Positions 24,925 through 36,000 of a stretch of 64,000 nucleotides of DNA are shown in pieces. Below the pieces are notes generated by a model, which searched no databases, was not told where the DNA came from, and saw nothing but the letters and a program-made list of their open reading frames with translations. Source of the stretch: Micropterus salmoides (Eukaryota; Chordata; Actinopteri; Centrarchiformes; Centrarchidae); the NCBI RefSeq assembly GCF_014851395.1, contig NW_024041039.1, positions 2,924,360-2,988,359 of the forward strand. The letters are read 5' to 3'. Made by a program: the position numbers and the translations under genes. Each line of letters starts with the position of its first letter. The first letter of the stretch is position 1.

Positions 24925-26106
24925 CAGGACTGAAGGGACAAACTGAGACTCAGCCTTAATGGCTTTCCAACCCCCAGAGATTGAGAAAAGAAAAAAAGAA
25001 AAGTATAAAAAAACAGAACGTGCTGTTGTGAGTAACGTTTTTCTTTCTTTCTCTTGTTGAGATGTTTTTAGTCTTTTGGGGGGAAAAAAAAGTTGTTTTC
25101 GATTGAATGTATATTTTGTGTACGTAAATATTTCTCGTGAATGTGCACTACATTAGGTGTTCGTGAGAACACCGCTGAACCTCTGCCAGTCAGTTTGAGC
25201 TCTTTTTTGATATACAGTATTTGTATCTCTTTTTCACTTCGGTGTAACATCCAGAACAAGCCAGCCGTCCACAAACCATCTGCAGTGACTTACAGAAACG
25301 TGCATGTGGTCAACACCGTAAGCATCCGTCTATAAGCGTTGTTAGTCATATAACTTTTAAAAATCTTTCTGTCACACTGGTGTTTTCCTCCTTCACTACT
25401 GTGTACTTTGGTGTTTTAATCTGTGCCTGTTCATCCAGGATTTTTCTACTCTTTGTACAAACTAAGTGTCAGTGAAGTCAAGAAGCAGCGGTTTGTGGCC
25501 TTTAAAAAAATGACTGTTAACAGAAGCTTTCTTCTCTGTTCATCTGGTTAAACAAAGGCTGGATTTGCATGTGGCCCAGATATGTTCTTAGTCAACATTC
25601 GCGCGAGCAAAACTGAGTCAAATTCAACTTGGTACACTTTAGTAGGTGACAGGATAGCTCTCAAACTGACAGCCTAAGATCATAAATGGTAAAGTTATTG
25701 TGTGTGTATAACTTGCTAACTGTACTGTATTCATAACATGCTAAACATTACTTGCTAAATGTTCTGACCTAACTTCATTATGTAAGCCATATGTTAACAA
25801 GCTAACATGCCAAACCACATGCTAAAACATTAGCATGTTTTACAGAATTAAATTACTTGGCACCAGCAAAAAAAAAAGCAGACACATTTAACCTAATGCT
25901 TATTTACTGTATGTATACAGTATACTTCATGTATACGGTTAAAGTTAAAAGCTAATAAATTAAGTCCTGTCAGCCTCATCTGTACTTTTTAACAGTAATT
26001 GTAACATGCTAGCATATAATGATTTTACCATGTTAGCAATGTTACTGTTACCATGTTTCTGAATTAAATTACCCGAAAAACAGGGGGGGGGGGGACGCAA
26101 GTCATG

Positions 26107-26443
26107 CAGGTCCATCTCAAGAAATTTTAATATTGAGGAAAAGTTGATATGCTGCAGCGGATTGATGCAGGAATTCAAAAATGCAAAAGGAGCCCTGACC
26201 AAGTATTCAGTGCTTAACGTAACTTTTTGTTGTCATTTCTGCTTTATATATTCTGTATTATAAAATTCTAATATTTTGATGTTTTATTTCCATGAGCTGT
26301 AAGCTGTAATAATCAAGAAAACAAAACAACTTCAAGTTCTTCATTTTATGTGTAATGAATCTAGAATATATTAAAGTTTCACTTAATTAAATTACTGACA
26401 AAAATGAACTCTCCCACCATATTCTGAGATTGAGATGCACCTG
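26107..26443. mobile_element. MITE with CAGGTGCATCTCAA-type ends
   Basis: CAGGTCCATCTCAA at the left and TTGAGATGCACCTG at the right are inverted copies, 337 bp end to end, with an AT-rich interior. This is a common fish family, recognised from its ends. Confidence 0.75.
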
Positions 26444-28775
26444 TACGTGTGCATTAGGCCTATGTTCCTTGAAGCCTACCTGGTCTAGCTAAACTCGGTT
26501 AAATTACTTGGCACTGGCAAAAGAGGAAAAAAAACAGTCCTGTTTAACTTGCTGCACATTAAAATATACATTAATGTATACTGAAGTTCATAACATGATA
26601 CCTGTAATACTGGATTCTTGTTAGCTGTACCAACATGCTAAATGTTACCATGTTGATATGCTAACATCAGCGTAGCTTAACCAACTACACTACCAAATTT
26701 TATAATTAAATGTTAGCTTCAAACTGTTTAAATGCAAGTTTATTTTTCTGTAAAGACATTTTTTAAACACTGGCCAGATTAACTTAATACACACATTGTG
26801 ATAGGGATTTTATCAGATTTTAAAATTTGCAACAATTTTAATGGTATTGTATACAATCAAATTTTTACTATTAAACAAGTAAACACTAAATGCTTACTCA
26901 TTATACTGTATTATAGTATAATAGATCAATATTTTGTGCAATTCTTTTGGAACAAGTTCCAAAGCTTATTTCCACAGTGGCCAATTTAAACTAACATCAA
27001 ACCTGAAGAATGTATTCAGTTAGTCACGCTGTACCTTTTAGTGCAGGTAGTGAAAATGACAAACTATTGATTTTTACATATTATTTTTAGAGTAAAACAG
27101 CATATTTCTTTTAAATCTTCCCTTTGTGTCCTGCTGATGATTTTCAGAATGTAAGCAAATTCAGATGTTGCTCTACTCCTAAAGAAAGAAAAGTGTATAT
27201 GCATTTTTATATTTGGTTAGTTTAGGTTCAGTTTTGCTTATTAAAACATTTTGTTAACCTTATTCAACAAAGTATCTAAACAGTGCTCTTTGCTGTAATT
27301 TATGCACTTTCTCGCATGTTAACATGAAGAAAAAGCTGGTTCTTGTTCTTGGCTTTTCAGGCATGTGGAACTGTCAGCTACATGTTCTAAAACTATTTGT
27401 CATCTTGTCACGTTTTTACCTCCGTGTTTCGGACCTGTTTACTGCGGTGTTTTTAATTACATTCTCATTAATCCTCCCTTGGAAGACAACAGTCAGTTTT
27501 ATTTGATACAGTCCAAGTTTTTAAAGCTTTGAGCTTACCAAACAAACTGAAATCATAAATGTCTCAGAAGTTTGGATTAACTGCCCCAAACGCATAATTT
27601 AGGTTGTTTTTAGACGTCACGCATACTGCCTCTATGTTCATGTTCCTTTCTTTCCTGATGTCTGTGGTTTGTACTTGCATGCGCAATCGCACACACAAAA
27701 ATCTGATGTAAAAAAATGTTTTTGTTGGCAGTTTGTGCAAAATTCATTTCTCAGATCTTGTTGAAGTTTTTGCCTATCAAACCTGTCAGCTCTTAACCAG
27801 GGTCTTTCTGTAACCCAGCGATACTCGTAGTAAACATACAGCTTCAAATCATGGCAAACACCGTTTTTATTGTCAAACAAAAATGACAATCTATACATCC
27901 CATAAATAAGAGTTCACAAAATAAATCAAAGTTTACACACATTTTGTCGTTTTGTTTTTTGTTCTGCTGGCCTTCTGAGCAGAGTGTGAGGCTGACATTA
28001 TGTACAAATTAGAACACTGAGTTTCAAATCACTCGCTTTAACATTTAAATTCAATATTTAATGATGTAAATTACGTACATTTAATGATCTTTGATTGTGC
28101 ATGTACACAGCTACATTCAATGCCCAAAGAATCACTTACATTCATGTTCTACTCAAAGTCTGGCTTGTTAAGATTTGGACACCAGTCCTTCAACTGCACC
28201 ACTGAAGAGTGTCTCAAAGCAGCTTTCAGGTAAATCCCACACGTACATTACAGTATAAACGACAACCGTATATTTTTAAATCCTTAAAATAATTTTACCT
28301 GTTTGATGCCTGCAGGGCTTTACTCCATGGGACCAATTCGGGCAGCATTGGGTAAGTTGTGAATGACAATTATTCTTAAATGGGTATAGTTTTGACATAA
28401 GATAATGTAGCCGTGTGTTCTTCGATAAATGTCTAAATGACAATGTCATGTAATAATCTACAAAAGCTTCCTGTTAATCTCGACACAACATTCCCTGCCA
28501 GACCTGTATTGCTGCATTAATATTAACCTAGCCTCTTCTAGCTAACAGTAACCGATGTGTAGGTACCTGTCCAACAACAAAACGCAGACGTCTGAATTAG
28601 CTAGCAGCCACTGAAGAAACCGAGACAGATATTTCTCAGGAGTGCACATCTCCTGTGGGATGATAATGTTGCTGTGTCTGCAGGAGGACGCGGGTAGTTT
28701 TTATTCTGTTAGCAAATCAAGTGCAGCTTTTGTTGTATCAAGGATGTGTTTAAGTCAGTGCATTTAGACTCTTTC

Positions 28776-28788
28776 TGCCCCCTAGTGG
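28776..28788 (-). promoter_or_regulatory. CTCF-like motif
   Basis: The minus strand reads CCACTAGGGGGCA, which fits the CCASYAGRKGGCR core. It lies between the two convergent genes. The same phrase is also carried by some fish repeats. Confidence 0.35.
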
Positions 28789-29801
28789 TCAAGAATTGCT
28801 TAATGCAGCTTTAATTTGAGGATCTTTGCCTTTTTTTTTTTTGTTGTTGCAAAACTTCTAGGTTGAGTAACCTGCTGAAATATTCAAAACTGACCTCCAA
28901 AAACACTGTCCGTAAAGCTTACATAATCGTAGGAAAATATCATTTTATTATATCTGCTCTCATATAAAGGGAGGGCCAAAATTCTACACAAGCCAGTATG
29001 ACTTTAAAATCCATCAATATCATATAAAATAACTTAAAACTACTGCCCATGTTAAATGACTTTGATAGGTTGCAGTGCCACACTCTTACACAGAAACAAT
29101 AATTTACCTACTTCTTTCTCAGTAGATTGCCCTTATATACAAAATGCATCAAGTACATCATCTGTAAAGTATGGAAGTTCTATCGGCTACAGAAAGGCAT
29201 GTCTGCAGATGAGTCATTTAAAAAAAGTTGCATCTTAATACCTCTAAATCAAACAAAAACAACGCACCCTTTTTCTTCTGTACAAAATCTGCTATCAACA
29301 AGTGGCTGCTTTCTAGGAAAACAGTAAAAATAGCTGCTGTGGTAGAAAATGGCTGGCGTAGTCCTCCTTCTGGATGCTTTGGTAATAACTGTCCTTCAAA
29401 TTAGATCCAACGGACTATAGTGAAAGTACAAAAATTGCAAATATACTGTAGATATTAAAATAACTCTTGACACCTGTTTTTTCTTATATTGAAGCTGTTC
29501 AGTGGGACGTTAGATGGTAAAGCTACATATAAAAGATGACTTTAAAACCAGTGATATGGCTTCTGTTTTTGACTGTGGACCTTCACAAATAAAAACATTT
29601 TTAAATACACCAATAAAATTTAGTCAAACACATAAGATGAAACCTTCGGATATGAAGGGCGGTGCTTTTTTTTTTTTTGTGGAAGGGAGAAGGTGTCTTG
29701 TACCTTAACACTGTTAAGGGGTCCATTTTGGATTTAGACCTCCATATGATCGAGTCTTTCAGTCTTCAAACTAACTCCACAGCTGGGCGTTATGGCAGTT
29801 T

Positions 29802-30012
29802 TCATGTGGGCGGAGGGCCGTTGGTGTACCGCAGCATGGGGTAGAAGGAACGGGCGAAGTTGTTGGACAGTGTACAGCTGTAGTCCTCCTCGGACAGAGG
29901 CACCAGGCAGGCCAGAACCAGCAGCACGAAGAACAGAAGGTGTAGAGGGAAGGCAGCTCGTAGAACCCGGTAGAAGAGGGGTCGCTGTGGGGAAGACTCC
30001 CTCCTCCCCTCC
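29802..30012 (-). CDS. syne2b: syne2 last exon: KASH domain and stop
   Basis: Reads REGRRESSPQRPLFYRVLRA, a hydrophobic transmembrane segment (HLLFFVLLVLACLVPL), then the perinuclear KASH tail ending SFYPMLRYTNGPPPT and TGA at 29802-29804. The C-terminal PPPT and the cysteine in EEDYSC are the SUN-binding and disulfide residues of the KASH family. The acceptor at 30013-30015 (ATCCAG) keeps phase; an alternative CAG at 29985-29987 would also keep the KASH frame but only from a phase-0 donor. Confidence 0.95.
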
Positions 30013-33000
30013 CTGGATGTTACAGATAATTATGTTAAGGGTGAAAGTTCATTCTTCTTTGCAGCAGTAGTTTCACAAAACAGCCTTAAAGGGTAATTTC
30101 AGTATTTTTAAACCTGGGCCCTATTTTCTCATTTTTGGGATTGGAGGGAGTCCCGGTGACCCCCTTTGGTTTTTAACAAGAAACTGAAATCTTGTGAGAG
30201 GCGAGTTGTTGGTGGAAACCAAAGGAGTTTTTTTTGTGTACATAGAGGAGCTGTTATTCTAACACAACTCCTCTCCTTCGTTTCCACAGTCATAATTCCT
30301 GCAACAACTCGCCTCTCATGAGATTTCAGAGCGAGTCCTGGAGCGACACTTCAGTTTCCTGTTAAACACACGGGGTCACCGGGAGTCAGTGGCAGAAATA
30401 GCTGCAGTATCTGTGCAGTAATAGCTGAAGCATCTACTGCACAGATTCAAAACTTCTTGTACCCACGAGTCATTTCAACACCAAAATATGTGAAAATAGG
30501 GCCCAGATTTAAGAATACAGAAATCACACTTTAATGGCTTTTCCAGACCTTTCAAGTACATCTCAAGTTCCACCTCTGAGGATGACTGAGATGATACTGA
30601 AAGATAAAAATTGGGACTTTGATACTTCAATATGACCATGGTCTTCCAGCCTCCAATGTTTTTGAGTCGGTTCAACAAAATTACAAAAAACACTATATGG
30701 GAGATTCCCATGGTGCTCACAAAATGTCAACATTTAAAAAATTCTAATGCAACTATTCCCGTCACTCTGGTTAATCCACAGACCGTACAAATTTTTCTTG
30801 ATTGTAAAATGGGTGATTTTGTTGGTTTGTAAACGTTCTGAATCACATTTTATATGGATATTTCATTGGAACTACTTTCTACCAAAGAAATAGTCCCCAT
30901 AAAAACTGTTGACTGTGAGGTCTGTAAATTATCCAAAGTAAAAAGGATGTTGTTTCTACAAAGATGCATAACTGGTAAAATGTTGTAACCACCACAAACC
31001 TCCCGTGTATCTGAGCGGAGGCAGAAATCTCAAAACTGTCTGCACGGCAAGATAATGCTAGACGTTAGCTAATGATTTCTGTTTTTTTATAATTTGGGTG
31101 AACTTAGGCTCAACCCTTACAGTAATTACAGAAAACAAATCAAGTACAAAGTTGGAAAAGTTACCTTCTAGTCTCTGCTCGTCCAACTGTAGCTGCCTGT
31201 AGACCGGCCTCCTGCTGAAGAAGCAAACAAGTTGAAGGTTTTAACCACTTTGGTCATGCTTTGAAGATGGAGTGGACACCTACAGCTAAAATATAATACA
31301 TGCAGTATCTCTAGATTAACGCTAACATGCATCAATTAGGAAGTAAATGTACCAAATTATTGTACTTGGATTTACATTTGATGCTACTCTATACTTCTAC
31401 TGCGCTACATTTCAGAGCAAATATTTGAAATTGTTACTTTAAAGATTCAGACTAAACATATAAAACATAATACGCTGATTAAATATGCATTGCAGCAGAT
31501 TGTGACGATGGCATTTTTGTATGTAAAAACGTGTGATTTCTGTGTTGGAAGACTAGCTGACGTCATGGCGTTAGCTAATGGGGATCCTAATAAACTAAGA
31601 TTCAACCACCAAACTTTTGTGCAGGAATTTTCACTTCACTCAACGATCCGGATTTGTTTCCTACAGCTGTACATTTTTGAGAACTAACAACCTAACTGAA
31701 TGATTACAGTTCCTTTTAGTGTTATGCGTTCGTAGGCAGTCTAACCAAAGGTAAATATTCAGGCGTACCTTGTGCAGCAGACCGATACGGTCCATTTCAG
31801 CACTTGTTGAGCAGGTTTCCTGAAACGGACAGCAAAAAGATCAGATAAGACCGACCGAACCTGTTGCAAGGCGAGAGGTCACAGAGCACTGACAGTTAAT
31901 TTCCCTTTGATAGCATCTCATCTGTCCTTTTTGTTTTGAGGAATGTTGAAGACTAGACTGACATATTGTTAAGGCAGGTATTTGAACTGATGAGTGCAGT
32001 GATGATGTTACCAACAACACACAGTCCAAACACACTGCTACTAGCTAAGTCATATATGTAGCCCAAAATCAGAGGACTTAATGTTTCCATAGGATTCATT
32101 TTATATAATTTTACTTGATTAAATGTAAATGCTCTGTATTTGTATTGCACCTTTCTAGTGTTTTCGACCACTCAAAGCACTTTTACACTACATCACCAGT
32201 CACACATATTTATACGCTGGTGGAACAGCCACCAGGGGCAATTCAGGGTTCAGTATCTTGCCCAAGGACACTTGGACATGCAGCCTGGAGGAGCCGGGAT
32301 TGAACCGCCGACCTTCCGATTAACGGGCAACAGCCGCCCCCTAATTACCAACTGATGTGGCTAAGGCAGATTATAAAATGTTATTTATTAAACTGTGTCT
32401 GTGGCAACAAGCACCGAAAGTTGTATTTTACGAGTCTGCAATTTCCGAATAATTCCCTGGAAAGAACTATGTCATCTGGCACTATTTAAGATGGGAATGT
32501 CCTTGCAAAAATAAAGTTGTTCCTAATATTAAAAGTGACGCTGGTGTTTTGACCATTTCTCTGAACACGGTGCCTATTTTCCCTTTAATTGGTACCAAAT
32601 TAGAGTATTTTTCAGGACACTTCTTGGAAGTTATCAGGAAATTATTCAGAAAATACAACAGACCCATAAAATAAAGTGTTACGCTCAAGTGAGATTTCAG
32701 GATCAGTGAATGTAGCGTTAGAACTACTTGGTCTAATTTTAAAAAATATTAAATGAAGGTTTTTTTTTAGGAAAATAGGAAAGTAAGATATTGATAACTG
32801 TTTTGGTATTAATTTCAAAATGACAACTGTAATTAACCATATGCTCAACTCATTTAATTTGTTATTTTTCAATTTCCACGCTCTGGTGTAGTCAGATGGA
32901 CCTACCAGTCTTCCCTGCAGCGCACGCAGCTCAGCCGCCACCTGGCGCAGCAGGAGACGCAGTTTGTTGCAGATGACGTGGACCTTCTCCTTTGCCTCCA

Positions 33001-36000
33001 CGCTGTCTTCTCTGGTGGTCTCTAGGAGGAGCTGAGAGGAGATCTCCTGCAGCGAGGAGACCTGGCGCTGGCGGCCACGCAGCTCCTCCTGCAGAGCCTG
33101 CAGCAGGGGGCGACAGATAAAAAACAAGTTTGAAGTCTGTGTACAACAGAGGTTTTTATTTGTAGAAGGTGCCAAATAAAATGAGCTGAAGGGACAGCAG
33201 AGCCAACACGCCATAAACATGTCCGCAGTGTTGTGTAACTACTGTAAGAAGGGGGAGACAAGAGGTTGGAAACCCCCTAATTCCCCCTCGGCTCACTGAA
33301 AGGCAAACATTTTGGAATATGTTTGGAAAAAGGCTTTTGGGTGCATTTTAAAAAAACAACACTGAGGTAGCGATGGATGAAATGATCAGGCGTCCGCTCA
33401 CCGTCAGCGTGTCTCGGCGTGCCAGCAGGGTGGAGCGTGACGCAGACGGGTCGCTGACATTCACGGCGCAGAGTTTGTTCTCAGCCTGAGCGAGCCACAA
33501 CAGCAGGGAGTGCAGAGTCTCATGAAACTCCTGAAGAAGAACACAGAGGTCAGAGGGCAAAGGCTGTGGGAGCCAGGTTTAATTTTAACGTCAGCGTTCG
33601 ATCACATTTCCTGAACAACACTTTCCAGTAAAGTGTCTAACCTGACACTGCATGAGGGCAGAGTGCAGCCTCCTCTCCCAGCTCTCCAGGCCGCTGCAGG
33701 CCTGCGTCCAGCTGTCATTGGCTGAGCTGACAGCCTCTTGCAGCTCCTGCAGCTCCGGGCTGTCGCCCCGCAGGAAGTGGCGGCTGCTCAGGTTCACGGA
33801 GATCATGAGACACTTGAAGCTATTGAAGGTCTTCTGTGTCTCCTGGACATCAGAGAGGGATGGCATGAATGTCAGCGTGTTTTACCTCCTAAATTTAACC
33901 GCCCTGTGTGATTGGACAGTTCAGCGGCCTGTGATATGTCTTCACTGCCCAATAATACGTTTTCTGTGTTTGAATTCCAAACTAAGATCCACAAATTTTC
34001 ATACATCACTTCTGTCCCAGCATTAAACACATAACTAATTCTGCGTTCTTATTTTCCCACATTTAAAGAGCTGTCATAGTCAAGTAGAGCAGAAAAGCAG
34101 CTACTTTTGTTTCAGTCCTGTTAAGTTCACAGTTAAAATGACTCACGAACATATTCCAGGCCTTCACTCTCTGAGCTTCACCAGACCACAGTGACATGAC
34201 AGCTCATCAACACTCAAACACAACATCTTCAGAGTCTCTGAGAGTTTCATCAAGTAACAGCTCGTCTTTTTTGGGGCCCTTTTAATGTCATTTAAACTGT
34301 AATATAACACCAATTTTGACTTGAAAATGAAAAAACCAATCACTGTACTGTGTCTGATTTCTCTTTTCAAAACAGCAACATCTGAATTCAAGGCTCCCGA
34401 GATACATTTGATGCTTTTTTTTTTAAATACAGTCAGAAATGATTTCAGTACCGGCCGATACCCTGATCTCACGATGTGGTTTCAACCTTATGCCTTCGTC
34501 AACAAACAGAAAACTAATTCAATACACTCCAAATATAACACTGTACTCCTAAACTCCTACACCTAAAATCCCAGGAAGCTGGTTAGATACTCCTCTTTAT
34601 CAGATTTACTGATTCTTGATTTTTGAGACCAAACTTTCAATGACAAACTTAACATGCTAGACATGGGCAATATTTCACCCACCCAGCATTTAACATTACA
34701 AAGTTTTTACAGCTATCTAATTAAAGAGTGTTGATATTGAGTAGTTGATGTGAAATACTTATTTTAATTACTATATTTTCTTTTTATTGTTAGTGCTGAG
34801 TGTCTGATACACGTTAAACTGTCCAAGTTTAAGCCAGTTTGTAGTTTTGTAGTACATATGTAAACTCTGCTTTTATGCGTATTACTACATAGTATTTTTG
34901 TAAAATACCCTGCTGAAAGAAGGTCAGTTAGGGCTGCAGTTACTTTTCTTTTTAAAGCTACAAAGATGTTTATTGTTGATGCCTCTGACCTGCTCTCTGA
35001 GATGTTGTTGCTGTTGTACCTTTAGTTTTCTGATGTTGACTTCGATGTCTCGGATGCTGGTGGACGGTGCGATCCGTTGCAGCCTCTCCAGCTCTGGCAG
35101 CACCCTGCCCAGCCAGGAAGTGACATCACAGAGGTCAGAGTTCAGCTTCTGCCACTGCTCCAGGTTCTGCTTGATGTCGGTCTCGTTGCTGAACTTCTGT
35201 ACTTGCAGCAGCTCCCAGCGCTCGATCACACCTGCGGAGGAGTCAGAGTCATGATTCCACTGTTTCAGTCTGGGCTCACTTTAAAGATATTAGCAGGGTG
35301 ACTTTTTAAATTGTGTTTCTAAGTTAATTCTACAACTGATAAAGTAACTAAATGGTATTAAAGGTGCTTTGATTAACATCAAAGAAGTCATTACCACTAA
35401 CTAAGGTATGAAGCAAACTCTCAGAGAAAGACCAGCCTCTACGTGATTTTGTTACATCTCTGTCGACAGAAAATGAAATAACAATTTTAACAGCTGATTA
35501 AAAAGTCAATGATCAAGCAAAATGCCAACTGCTGCTTTGTTTTATTATTTAAAGTGAAATATCTTTGTGGGGGTTTTAGATGAGCAATCTGAAACGTGAC
35601 AATTTTGTAACGTATAAACTTTTATTTAATAAAAAAGTAATTTATTACAGCGGGATTCACAACGCAAAAATCCCCCTTTCGGTCACATCAGTGCATATTC
35701 CTCCCATCTCTAGAAAACCCCTGAAAGGTACAACATCCACCTTTGTGAGAGGAAACCAGGGGCTTATGGGAAAGTAGTTGGCCCCCATGACATGTTCCAG
35801 TCGCATAACAATCTGTATTTTCTAGCATTTCCATCGGGACCTTGAAGGCGTCCTTCTCCTGTCAGTTGTTTAATTTCTCAGACATTGTGTCGCCTCTCAC
35901 TCAGCTGTTTGTCTCCGTCAGCGTACCTGTGCTGGTCTGTTTGTCGGCCGTGCTGCTGGTCAGACCCGGATCGTCTAGCTCCTCCTCATCGTTCAGGATC

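Larger units (their letters stand above)
24925..29801. other. Convergent 3' regions of esr2b and syne2
   Basis: Should contain the 3' UTR of esr2b (left to right) and of syne2 (right to left). Possible poly(A) signals are AATAAA at 25954 (+) and TTTATT, i.e. AATAAA on the minus strand, at 28700 and 27866; none can be confirmed. Degenerate GCTAACATGCTAA-type repeats lie at 25730-25850 and 26580-26700. There is a G-run at 26084-26094. No third gene recognised. Confidence 0.6.
31215..32905. other. syne2 introns around the 51-nt exon
   Basis: Contains part of a dispersed fish repeat (31360-31500) and a tRNA-derived SINE (32125-32340). Apart from the exon at 31769-31819, nothing coding was recognised. 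Confidence 0.6.

Noticed and set aside
24925..29801. A third gene between esr2b and syne2
   Set aside because: No frame with splice sites or family motifs; composition and repeats fit 3' UTR plus intergenic DNA.
34984..35020. Extending the syne2 exon to a later donor (CAG|GTCAGA)
   Set aside because: Keeps frame but adds 12 residues (VQQQQHLREQ region) that create a gap against nesprin relatives; noted as a possible alternative donor only.
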